From Simmondsia chinensis (Eukaryota > Streptophyta > Magnoliopsida > Caryophyllales > Simmondsiaceae), in assembly GCA_018398585.1 (NCBI GenBank), contig JAGTTD010000009.1, forward strand, positions 8,189,193-8,253,192: DNA of 64,000 nucleotides, given 5' to 3'. The notes below the pieces were generated by a model. The model ran no database searches and was not told where the DNA came from. It saw nothing but the letters and a program-made list of their open reading frames with translations. Shown piece by piece: positions 23,568 to 34,323 of the stretch. Position 1 is the first letter of the stretch. Every line of letters begins with the position of its first letter. The position numbers were made by a program, and so were the translations under genes.

Positions 23568-24369
23568 TTCGATCAAATGGGTATGTCAAGAATCAAGCAA
23601 TTCAAAATTTGGATCAAATGGGCACGTCAGAAAATTTCAAGAAATTGAGGGTTTCAATTTACTGGAATTTTGGGGTTTCTAGGGGTTTTTGTAGGAGTTA
23701 ATATAGCAAAGGGTTTCGTGTAGTTGATGTGGAGGAGTCCTTTGGCGGGGCTTTTTAGTTTCAAAGCTTTTGCTTGTAGGTTTTTATAGGTTTGACTCGG
23801 GATCCTTAGAATCATAAAATTTTATTATTGTTCTTTCTGTTTGTTTTGTTTAATCTCAATTGATTGAGTTTCTATGTAGAATCGGGATCAAATGACAATT
23901 TTGGGATCATAGAAGCGTAAGAGTATGAGATTTAAAACTGGAGTTTAACTATGCATATAAATTTAGTAGGTTATTTCGGCTAATGCTAAATTGTTTTAGG
24001 ATAAAATTCTGCTCGGATTTACATGTGAAATTACACATAGTATTGGATCACCAAGTGGATGATTCTAGGTTGTTGTTTGATGCTCAAAGTCCACAAGAAG
24101 AGGTGTGCATTTAAATTTGATAAGCAAGGATTTATTCAATGAATGCTAGATCAAAGTGGACGTATCTCCTAACTAGAGTCCAACATGTAAGCAGTGCAAA
24201 TAGGAAAGATGCAGTTGTAAAAGGTGTTGAGGACTCAGATATTAGTCTAATAAACAAATCTTGTATTGAACGTGTTACAAAAAAAAAAGATCAATGTACA
24301 AAGCTCGGTAGACTACTCTGTTAAGTCAATTGATTTTAGAATGATATCTCACTTGACTTATTCGCGTGT

Positions 24370-25345
24370 TTCTCTTAACCAAGGAATATATTATAGTATG
24401 TTTTAACATAAATATCCCTAATAATAGTATATATACGATAAAATTATTATATTACAAAAAAAGTAATTATTTAAATTAGTTTTAATATCAATTATTCCAT
24501 GCTATATTGTGTACACAACTTTACAGTGATGTATTAATTATAGTGTTCCGATATATGATCTTTCATTTATTGCAGTGTTGTAGGTACGCTTCAATATCTC
24601 ACCTATACTTGTTTAGACATCTCTTACGTAAGTTCTTTATTCTTGCACAATCTTGGAGATGTTCAGTATACAATTCTGAATTTGAATGTATGTTATATAT
24701 GCTATAGGATTATTGTACAAAATAGTTATTACTTAAATTAAATTTAACAGTCCAATTATTTTGTTCTATATCGTGTACACAACTTTACGATGATTTATTA
24801 TTCATGGTGTTTTGATGTAAGATCCTTCACTTTATTACAATTTTGTGATTGTTATTCAATATCTCATCATTTCTTGTCTAAATATCTCTTACGTAGATTA
24901 ACGAAGTTGTTTTTTCACGCACAATCCTGGAGAGGTTCATATCATGGATTCTTCATTACTTTTATGACACTCTATCATATGGATGGTTGATAAGTTCGAC
25001 TGTTGATAAACATGTTGCTCGTTTTGATGCCAACTAAATTGATTGTCTTCATATGAGATATTATACTACTTGCTATGTAATTTCTTCGGTTACATTCTTA
25101 TCTTTTGGTCTTTTAAATGTTGATATTGTCTCCTTGCTCTATCGTTCAAGGCGAAGCCATTGCTTAAGTTGTTGTCAAGATTAGCATATATGTCTTGTTA
25201 CATCATGTTTGCTTTGTATTATACTAAGGGTCTAGAAGGGGTCTAGAAGAAGGGGTTTATATGAACCAGACTATTCATTAAATGGGTAAAGAATCCTCAA
25301 TCCTAAACAAACCCAAATAGTCAATGGGAACCTGTCGATTGGCTT
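24370..25345 (+). repeat. tandem roughly 240-260-bp units (D side)
   Basis: Units at about 24480-24720 and 24725-24990 share TGTACACAACTTTAC, GATCTTTCA(T)TTAT, ATATCTCA and ATCTCTTACGTA words, and the block ends with the conserved 25240-25345 segment. It is the inverse counterpart of 11290-12250. Short open frames do not match a known family. Confidence 0.6.
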
Positions 25346-26082
25346 ATCAAAGGAATTGGAGATCGGAATTATAATTACATAATGATTCGTATATTAAGGG
25401 TTTTTGGTCAATCGAGTTGGTGTATTTCGAGTTTTAAAACAACTACGATTGGATTTTGGTTGGAGTAGTTCACATTGTGTTTAAGCTATTATGGCTGGAG
25501 TAATTCACTTTGAATTCGTGTTATTTGAGTTTCGATTTAAATCAAGTCGAATATCACATCGGATTATTTGGTATTCAAGTTATCACAAATTTTCAGTGAA
25601 TCACAGGTTATGTCTTTTTCAAACTCAGGTTATGATCGGGTTTGAACTCATTTAGGTTATTCGAGTTAGGTGATTTCGAGGTTCAGGTCAAATTTTAGGT
25701 TGTGTTTAAGTCTTTAGACTTTGAGTCATCTTGGGTTTTAACTCAATAAAGTTAATATGGAATTGCAATTCCTTACCCTCGCCCCATAAAATTGGAAAGT
25801 ATGATTTTCAGTTAAAATCCAATTCCCTGGAATTGGGCAATAAAATTGTAATTCCAATTCTAACATGTGAACCAAACAACAGAATTAGATTTCTAAGCCC
25901 CAATTCCAGGCTCCAATTCCATACTTCAAGCATAGCCTTAGTGATTTATTAAGTGATTTTTGTAATTAACAAAAATAAACCTTTCTTTTTCTTAATTTTC
26001 TCGTTTTCCTTTCCTTATTTCCCTCTTTCCACTCGTGTTTTTTTTTTTGTGTTAACGGGTACCAACTGACACCCATTACCCT
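25346..26082. other. spacer between D and E arms
   Basis: No gene seen. 25735-25935 has GGAATTG/CAATTCC words that can fold locally and may be a decayed MITE. A T-rich stretch precedes the E arm. Confidence 0.4.
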
Positions 26083-28290
26083 TAAAAAATAATTTAAATA
26101 ATTACTTTTTTGTAAGATAAGAACCTTATAGTATATATACTATATTAGGGATATTTAAATTACAAACATAATACAATACCCTCCTTTGTTAACAGAAACA
26201 CATGAATAAATGCAAGTGAGATTTCATTTTAAAAATAATTAAATAGAGTAGTCTACTTATCTTTATACGCTGTTTTTTTTTTTTTTTTTTTTTTTCCCCT
26301 TAACAACTTAAATATGGGATTTGTTTATTAGACTAATATATGGAATCTTTAACATCCTCCTTTACAACTGCGTCTTTTCCATTTGCACTGCTTACCTGTT
26401 GGACTCTAGTTAGGAGATACGTCCATTTTGATCCAGCATTCATTGAATAAATCCTTGATACCTCAAATTCAAATACACATCTCTTCTTGTGGACCTTGAG
26501 CATCGAATAATAGCCTAGAATCATCCACTTTGTGATCTAATAGGATGTGTAATTTCACCGTGCCTAAGCTCGATCACGAAATTGACATATGTAAAATCCA
26601 CATATAAATCCGAGTAGAGTTTTATCCTAAAACTATTTAGCATTAGCTGGAATAGCATACTAAATTTATATGCATAGTTAAACTCCAATTTTAAATCTCA
26701 TAATCTTACGCTTCTATAATCCCACAATTGTCATTCGATCCCGCTTTTACGTAGAAACTCAATCCATTGAGATTAAACAAAACAAGCAGATAGAACAATA
26801 AAAAGATTTTATGATTCTAAGGATTCCGAGTCAACCCTATCAAAACCTGCAAGTAAAAACTTTGAAACTAGAGAGCCCCGCCAAAGGACTCCTCCACATC
26901 AACTACATGAAACCCTTTGCTATATTAACTCCTCCACAAACCACCTTGAAACCTCAAAATTCCAGTAAATTGATCTCCAAAACCCCATTTGAAACCCTCA
27001 ATTTCTTGAATTTTTCTGACATACCCATTTGATCCAAATTCTGAATTGCTTGATTCTTGACATACCCATTTGATCGAAATGCATGATTTCCAGGCGACAA
27101 TCCCATATGGGTTCTTCTTATTGAATTGCAAACTCACTAGCTTGGTCGGCAATGGCAGCCATGATTTACTTGCTGTGTATATTGGTTCCAGATTTCTGCT
27201 CGTTCTAGCTTCCTGGTTGAGCCTTAGAGCCTCTGAGAAGAGGCGCACCTCGAACTTCGCCTACTTTCTTGAGACAGGTAGTTCTTGCATTCTACTTTCG
27301 CTTCGTTTCTTCTTGTTGTATGTGATACATTATTTTCTAGTTGTAGACAATTGGGTTTGAGTGATTTGATGGATTTTGAGCGAGATTATGCAAGAATTCG
27401 AGTAATTTATTGTTTCTTGACTGCCGAACACCATTTTTCTACATGTGAGTAACTTAAAACGAATCGAATTCCTAATAGACTGAAAACTGAATCAAAATAA
27501 TACAATATAAAAATTAAAGAGTAAGAGGAGAGAGAATAAAAATTACTTATTTTATTGTTTCTTGATTGTCTCCTTTCGCAAGTGGATACACTAACTTTTT
27601 ATTGGACTACCTATTACTCTAGGCCCATCTACCTAATTTTGGCATGTATTAATCTCTACTTTAGACAATTGGATTTGAGTGATTTGATCGATCATGAACA
27701 AAATTGTGCAAGAATTGTGTAATTTATTGTTTCTTGATCCCAAACACTATTTTACTGAATGTCTTAGTAGCTATGTCTAAAGGATTGGGTTTCAATTAAT
27801 TTATTGTTTCTTGATTGCCGATTAAAATTTCATATGGGATTTTGAAGAGAATTTACGCAAGAATTTAAGATGAGCATTTTGACTACAAAAGCTCAAACAT
27901 CATCGGTGAATCCTTAATGTCTGAACTAAACTAGATACATATCTATACTACAATCCAACTTTCGTGCATTCATACATGTATGTTAACTAATTTTCAAGCA
28001 GCAGCCACAATGTTCTAGGAAATATATCATCCGTCCTTATAATAATAGTCATTACGTATCACAAAGCATCGAGACTTTAATCTAGTGATAAGACTGACGA
28101 AAGCAAATAAATGGTTTATTCAAGGTGCGCTTTGTGGCGCAAATATCATATTAATGCATGCTAAAAATATGTATATGAATTTAGAGTAATAGGATAGTCT
28201 ACCACAAAATAGAAAGGCCCCCAAGAAGGGTCGCAAAAGGTATATACAGTGGTAGGGGTTATATTACAAACTAATCAAAGAATCAAATGT
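26083..28290 (+). repeat. right arm of D/E inverted repeat
   Basis: Inverted counterpart of 21440-24480, carrying copy E's 5' flank, exon 1 and part of intron 1. A run of about 25 T is at about 26271-26295. Confidence 0.75.
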
Positions 28291-29480
28291 TAGTTTTATT
28301 TTTATTTTTTTCTCTCTTTAATTTCAGTCACCTATTGCTTTATTTTACCTTCAATATATTTTCTATTTTAAATCGTATCATGTACTACGCCAAACTATAC
28401 ACTAAGTTTTACCTTGTAAAAAGAGAACTGGTTGTCAAGGGACAATCTTTTTCAAAAGCTTAAATTGATGGATGAAGGCCCAATATTGGTTTTATGCTCT
28501 AACATTTTCCCTCACGCAAATGCCATTTGGCCGGCTTGAAGTATGGATGCTAAACGGACCCACCTCATACCTTATGCTAAAATTATATTGATATTGAAAT
28601 AGGGGTTGTTGGGATTCAAACTCGTAACCACTTGGTCAACAAGGCTCTGATGTCAGGTCAAGTAACCATCTTTCCCAAAAGTTTAAGCTAATGGTTAAAG
28701 ACAATTTTAATACTCCTAATAGCTCAATTTTAATAGGATGGAAACTAATGCAAGCAGGTTAGTTGTATATTAATCCAAGCAGTTTGATTTTATTATGCAT
28801 GTGTTTTTATAAAAGAGTTTCTCTCGATTTGATAGGAAAATTTAGTCTAGTATCAACCTATTTGCGTTATTGTTTAAAAATTTTGAAGTAAAAAGGAAAA
28901 GATATCGGGGTCTCAAATATTTCGCATATACTCTTACAATGACTACTGGTGGACTTACATTTTTTACGGGACTTTGGTACATAAAAACCTCAAAAATAAT
29001 GCCTGCTCTTATGGCGTCTATCAGATGACTCGTTGCTACCTCTTACTTGGTTTGTTATGCTGCATATTATTTTAATAAAAAATTGTTAAAAAATAGGCGT
29101 TGAACTTCACCGAAAATTGTAGAATATATACAAATAAATGCAATCTATAGTTCCAAGAATTATTTAAACGTGTCATGTTCAAAAACATGCTTCAAACTCG
29201 ACTTTTATGTTGTACTCATTCTTTGTTTTCACAAACCTTAATTGCATTTTATGTTGATGTTATTGTCATCTATGATCTTCCCACTTATGGAATATTAACC
29301 CACTTCTTGGTATGTCTTCATATTGATTTGAGTCTCTTTTGATCACCTTTCGTTTAATTTTAATTGCAGCGCTTTTATGACTGTGTTTTACATGTACAAG
29401 ATAGTGACGGGGGCAACCATTTTCCTCCACCTAGTTTGTCACTAATTTCACGCCAGATAGTTGAAAATATCATCCATCAT
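27079..29480 (+). pseudogene. FAX/TMEM14-like copy E (frameshift, donor lost)
   Basis: Exon 1 27079-27277 starts at MHDFQATIPYG and ends FLET with a GGTAGT donor. Exon 2 (about 28846-29024) keeps KRKRY, TTGGLTF and KIMPALM, closer to the family consensus KIMPA than copy B. Three defects are visible. The two bases that begin exon 2 in B are missing, so phase does not match exon 1. The exon 2 donor reads AG|AT instead of AG|GT. Exon 3 (from 29370) has a one-base deletion in the GGN codons. A TRIM element lies in intron 1. Tmemb_14 family as for copy B. Confidence 0.78.
28433..28718 (-). mobile_element. TRIM retroelement, copy 3 (in copy E intron 1)
   Basis: Same family and orientation as 10185-10476, with end words TGTCAAGGGACAATC and GGTTTTATGCTCTAACA, then ACTCGTAACCACTTGGTC, then a second decayed terminal repeat ending near 28718. 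The right boundary is uncertain. Confidence 0.62.
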
Positions 29481-30578
29481 CATTTAATCCCTCAGTCTAT
29501 CATATTCTTCTTTGCTTGTTTTGCCATGATACTATGCATTGTTGATGTCTATAGCTTATTTTCTTCTGCATTTAAAGATTAGAGAAAATTGACATGAAAT
29601 GAAATACAGTCAATATGATTTGTAGTCAGATTCCAACACTGTCAGAGATATTAAATTCAAATTCAAAAATCAGCTTGGCCATGGAAGGATATCCTTGTCA
29701 TTTATATATAATAAATCATCTTTGTGCTCTTAGGTAATATGGGATTCCTATAGCGGCGTGACATTTAACTCCGACTATAAAACTGAGCCCAAGGATGAGT
29801 GTCTTCATCATATAAGCTATATTTGACTGAACTCCTAGATGATGTCGTGTTTTACAAAATACCAATTGTGGCTTGTTGTAAAACAACGTTTACATTCTTT
29901 TCCACATCTTTCTCTAAGATTCTCGCATTTTGCAGTGTCACTCTGTTTGTATTTGGGGCTACACTGATGTGCTCCAAATAAGTTGCCTATAACATTAAAA
30001 CTTGAGATCTTTTGATCCAAAATACCACAAAAATGTGTTAAATAATCAAATATCATAAAAATCGAAAGCATGTATCAAAATAGCAAGTTGTTCACATTCC
30101 TACCATAGATTTTGTTAAGACTAGTATTTTCTTGTATATTGTATAATGTATTTGTATTATGGTATTCAGTATTTAGCATTTATTAGTAGCTTAATACATA
30201 GAATTAATAGCTAGCATTAGTGTCAATTCCATCTCTTCGTCTCCCATTTTGTAACCAACCAAGAGGCAGTAAAAGGCCAAATCAATTCTTGCTTTCAACG
30301 TAATTTTAGTTAGCTTAGTATTCCTTTTATCAGTGCATTGTAATCTTTTCATTTTCGCAGCTTGTATTATAAACAGGAGCTTTTGTTCATGAATAATATC
30401 ATCCAGTTCCTCCATTGTCAAGTGTTCTTCGGTTTATATTTTGTTCTCTTATTTTACCATTTGTTCTAAGTTACTTATTTTAAATTATTTTATTTTAACT
30501 GATTTCTCAAAATTAAAAGTTGAAACTGATAATAAATAAATCTTTAAATTAGCGATGCTTTTTCTTGAGATATCACTG
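29481..30578. other. copy E 3' flank, then unassigned DNA
   Basis: 29580-29750 resembles the B and C 3' flanks (TCCAACACTGTCAGAGATAT). From about 29760 nothing is recognised. The 76-codon minus-strand frame at 30191-30421 has no recognisable motif. Confidence 0.45.
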
Positions 30579-30611
30579 AATGGGACCCTATTAAGCGTAG
30601 GGTTCCAAGGT

Positions 30612-30867
30612 ACAACAACAACAGACCCAGTGCTTCAAGGGCTCCCGCATAAGCGGGGTCTGGGAGGAGTGGATGTACGCAGCCTTACCCTTTCAGGGTG
30701 TAATCCTGCTGAGAGGCTGTTTTCGAAGACCCCCCAACCTTATAAGGTTGGCAATACAAGGACTCCCCAGGAGGTCACCCATCTTGGTACTACTCTCGTC
30801 CAAGCACACTTAATTTCGGAGTTCTAATGGGGCCCCACACCTTAGTGCCTTGTAAATGAACCCTGAA
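30612..30867 (-). mobile_element. SINE with 5S rRNA-derived head and Au-type body
   Basis: On the minus strand a 5S rRNA-like head is followed by GGTCTTCGAAAACAGCCTCT, GGCTGCGTACATCCACTCC and CACTGGGTCTGTTGTTGTTG, the conserved layout and (TTG)n tail of Au-type plant SINEs. A 13-bp target duplication AGGGTTCCAAGGT flanks it (30599-30611 and 30868-30880). A second 13-bp duplication AATGGGACCCTAT lies outside (30579-30591 and 30900-30912), indicating nested events. Confidence 0.78.
30744..30865 (-). other. 5S rRNA-derived sequence (head of the SINE)
   Basis: The minus strand reads GGCACTAAGG, ATTAGAACTCCGAAATTAAG, TGCTTGGACGAGAGTAGTAC and GATGGGTGACCTCCTGGG, aligning end to end with plant 5S rRNA with scattered substitutions, including the internal Pol III promoter region. 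It is not a functional rRNA gene: it is diverged, single, and fused to SINE sequence. Confidence 0.8.
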
Positions 30868-30912
30868 GGGTTCCAAGGTGTTTTATAACAATACAAATAA
30901 TGGGACCCTATG

Positions 30913-31557
30913 CATTTGATTTTTCGACAATTGAGTACATACCCACAGAGGTGTCAAGCACAAGGATCGAGATGTTACCATGTAACCGATACACACATCT
31001 GTAAAGCGATTAAAAGCCTCACGAATATAATGGAGATTTCAGATCATATATACATAGAGTGACTCATCATAGGTATCTAAGTATAATAAGGGATTATGAC
31101 CAATATACTTAAACTACGCCCTAGGAGTGATGATCAAGGGTTATTAATTATCCTTCTTGTTTCCATGTAAATATTAGAAATATTTTAATGCATATATTTT
31201 TGTCATCATTGTTCTTTCCTTATTTTATTATATATATATATATATATTGTATCCTAATTAATACCCCTTTTTAACTACTCTTTCTCTTTCTCTCTCCATC
31301 TAAATGATGAATTTAAGGTAATTAATACCCATTATCCATTGCCCAGGAGGCAGTGGATAGCAGGATCATATATAATAAAATGGATACTAATACACCGTTG
31401 AAATATAAGTTAACAAACGGGATGCTAAGATTGTTCCAAAAACTCAAGAATAAATTGTAGATTAATCTTACTATGCTTAATGTGTAGATATTGCACTGAA
31501 CTACAAGCAAGATCTTTTTATTACAGTACAAAGCTGAGAGTGGGGCAGCCAAAATAC
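30913..31557. other. intergenic, no gene seen
   Basis: AT-rich, with a short (TA)n microsatellite at about 31230-31247. Nothing else is recognised. Confidence 0.5.
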
Positions 31558-31690
31558 AAGCTAGAAAACTACTGTACTTACAAGTACAACCATCAAGGCA
31601 AAAATTGAATAATTTGAATCACAAACAAGATATGAAGCACGACAAGAAGATATATATCAATTTTTTAGTGGCGTTTCTGGAGTCGTGTTG
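31558..31690 (+). repeat. direct repeat, left copy
   Basis: Carries ACTGTACTTACAAGTACAAC, CATCAAGGCAA, ACAAACAAGATATGAAGCAC and a segment like TTTCTGGAGTCGT. Repeated in the same orientation at 33103-33290. The two copies bracket the LINE fragment. Confidence 0.65.
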
Positions 31691-31819
31691 AATTTGACGT
31701 ATTAACGTATGCCAATTGGCTTCCGTTAGCATAACTCTAATAATAATAATAAAGATAAATACCAAAGAGGCCCCCTAAACTATTAGTGAATATCAAAGTG
31801 ACTCTCCAGCTTAATATGT

Positions 31820-32680
31820 ATGAGTCTTGTGAAATATTGTTGTGAATGGTCTATTTCCTCTCTCCAACAATATCTGGTTAATGCCTTAGTCACAGCAGAT
31901 AACTTATATAAGAGAAAGATGAAGTTGGATCAAGTGTGTCCTAGGTGCGGGTTTGCATCTAAAACGCTGGATCATGTTCTTTTCCTTTGTCCTTATACTC
32001 GTCTTGGGCTGGGTTTTAAACCTAACCCGTTGGGCCACCCTGTTTTTTTGCGTTGGTCGGACTCTCTCTTCTCTATCCTTCAAAATGATACAATTTCAAT
32101 TGTTTTTTGTGTATATATTTGTTTGTGGCTGTGGAAAAGCAGGTGTAATTTCATCTTCAGGCACCAATTTTTGGAGCTAGATTTTGTCGCCGTGAAAGCC
32201 ATGGAGAAGCTCAGGTTTTTCATCACGTTTATTGCCGGGTCACTAGTGACAGTAGAGATGGGATCTCTGGTGGCGTGCACAAGTGGATTAATCCAGATCC
32301 ACCTTTTGTTAAGTTAAATACGTTGCTTGGAAAGAAGGAAGAGTGGGTGCCGTAGCAGCAATAGCGCGAGATCATACTGGCCCCTTGGTCAGCAGATGTT
32401 GTGGGTCTGTCAGGGTGGATGATCCTTTAATAGCTGAGGTTCAAGCAATTCGATGTGTGCTCTTTCTTGCTATCTCGGCTCAATGGTGTTACGTTATCAC
32501 TCTGAATCTGATGTAAAGTAGTGATAGATGCTTTAAATGGTAGTCCTTTTGTTCCTTGGGTTGTTAGGTCGATTATTTTGGATGTTTTAAGTCTTAAACG
32601 TCAATTTGTATGTATTTCCTTTATATGGGTTCCCGGATTGTATAAAAGGGTAGCCCATGTAGGAGCTAGGTTCTATTTTT
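31820..32680 (+). pseudogene. LINE ORF2 C-terminal fragment (zf-RVT plus RNase H)
   Basis: 31820-32317 encodes a reverse-transcriptase zinc-binding region (LVTADNLYKRKMKLDQVCPRC, then TLDHVLFLCP), the C-terminal cysteine-rich domain of plant L1-type LINEs. After frameshifts, 32325-32515 reads WKEGRVGAVAAIARDHTGPL and EVQAIRCVLFLA, matching the RVT_3-type RNase H domain that follows it in such elements, with further remnants to about 32680. No reverse-transcriptase domain is upstream. It is an old, 5'-truncated, frameshifted copy. A captured host RNase H-like gene is less likely. Confidence 0.72.
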
Positions 32681-33102
32681 AAAATAGATGTAATCATGAA
32701 TGGAGGTCTGTCCCACCACCAGAACTATGTAATGCTGTGAGGAATTGCCCACTGAGTGATAATGATGGGTTATGGTTTAAAATTAGGAATTCTAATGAGA
32801 CACAATCAAAGAAAGTTACAATTCCCTGAAATGTGTATAGGGCTCCACTGGAGGTTTTTGTTTCTTCCCATAAGATGGATGAATTCTGGTATATTTATCC
32901 CTCTAATAACTGTTTACCCACGTATAATCCACCAAATGTGCCGAGTAACGAGCCTTTTGGGGGGTTTTGGTGAGTTTGGATGGTGATTTGATTGGAACAA
33001 TTTGGCCTTTTCCTTAATTTATACTGAAGAGTTCGAATCCTGTCTATAGACACCTGTAACCAGGCAAAGGGTTCAATTCTTGTCTATTGGAACCAATGTA
33101 TA

Positions 33103-33290
33103 GAAAACGACTGTACTTATAAGTACAACCATCAAGGCAATCACCAAATAATCTTAATTACAAACAAGATATAAAGCACTAATATAATAATCACATGCAT
33201 TCGGAAAGTGAGGTGCCCAAGACATTATAAACAAAGCAAGAAGACAGCAAGTTTTTTACGGCCATTTTTGGAGCCATTTTGAAATTGAAT
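33103..33290 (+). repeat. direct repeat, right copy
   Basis: Same sequence family and orientation as 31558-31690 (ACTGTACTTATAAGTACAAC, CATCAAGGCAA, ACAAACAAGATATAAAGCAC). It marks a local duplication or the two ends of an unrecognised element. Confidence 0.65.
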
Positions 33291-34323
33291 TTAGTTCGGT
33301 CGATTCAACTTATTTTCTACACATTTAACATGTTTATGTAATTTTGATTAAAAAAAAAAATGTGTTCCTGTAATTTTGTCCAAGTCATTTGAATTGTATG
33401 CTATTGTTCATATATATGTTTTAATAGCCTACATAAGTAATTGTACACTACTGTTAGTATATATATATGTTTGAAATCGGTCTTAAGCCTCGTGATGAAG
33501 GTTTTAGGGGTTTTCCTTGATGGTGGGAGTCCATGGCGTCAGCTTTTTTTGACAATGACATTATTTTGTCTAAAATTATTTTTATTTGTTGATGGTTATA
33601 GAAAACACATGGCAGGCTCGTATTTTATGGAAGATTGGATGACCCGTTGTGAGTGGCAATGTGGAATTCCAATAATGACATGAGTTCCAACTCTAACTAG
33701 AGACCAATTGCTCATACAGGGATGTCTTTACCGTATAAATTGTATCATGTAGATGTTTGGTGGCTACTTGCACAATATTCAACAGAGTCCAATGCATCCG
33801 AGCCACACTAAGGCTTGAACTCGCGACCTTTTGATCAAAAATATTTATGAACGTTGTGATCAAAAAGGTATTAGAAAATATGTTAAAAAGTCAACTATCA
33901 TAGAAACGGAAACACGCATCAAAATAACAAAAGTCGTCTCCATGATCCACTTTGATATCTCAAAACTAGAAACTGAAAATGATCATAAACCGACCTTTAA
34001 ATTACTGTATAAATGTGGTCATGAATTATTTTGTAATACAATGAAGAAACTCATAACCTAATTATGAAAGATACGGCACATTGAAACCCAATGTTACATG
34101 CATACAGGAGAAACCAACAAATGAAAAAGAATTTCTCACTATAACAAGATGTGCTGTTCACAAGATCTCCCGTTCTTCCCTCAAATATTCTACTCTTTCC
34201 CAAATACTCGGGTTTTGGGAAAGGCATGCAACAAAACCGACATGTCAGATCTTTGCGTGCTAGCCTGGACCCATGACAAAGCTTGAACTTTGATGGTGAA
34301 CACTATTGGGGAATGGTTCGGGT
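33291..34323. other. intergenic and 3' region of the TOM1-like gene
   Basis: About 34000-34323 is probably the 3' UTR of the minus-strand gene that stops at 34324. 33780-33830 holds a tRNA-like TTGAACTCGCGACC word. The open frames at 33441-33683 and 33831-34061 show no known motif. Confidence 0.45.

Larger units (their letters stand above)
21440..24480 (-). repeat. left arm of D/E inverted repeat
   Basis: On the minus strand this matches 26083-28290 through the 5' flank, exon 1 and part of intron 1, interrupted by insertions at 21487-21668 and about 22330-22925. Similarity ends before exon 2. Confidence 0.75.

Noticed and set aside
30191..30421. 76-codon minus-strand frame MTMEELDDIIHEQK...
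   Set aside because: Composition is protein-like, but there is no recognisable family, splice context or conservation within the window; too weak to call.
30744..30865. A functional 5S rRNA gene
   Set aside because: Diverged from 5S consensus at many positions, single, and fused to SINE sequence within one target duplication.
33831..34061. 76-codon Lys-rich plus-strand frame
   Set aside because: No motif, adjacent to the presumed 3' UTR of the opposite-strand gene, and partly similar to non-coding sequence near 30000.
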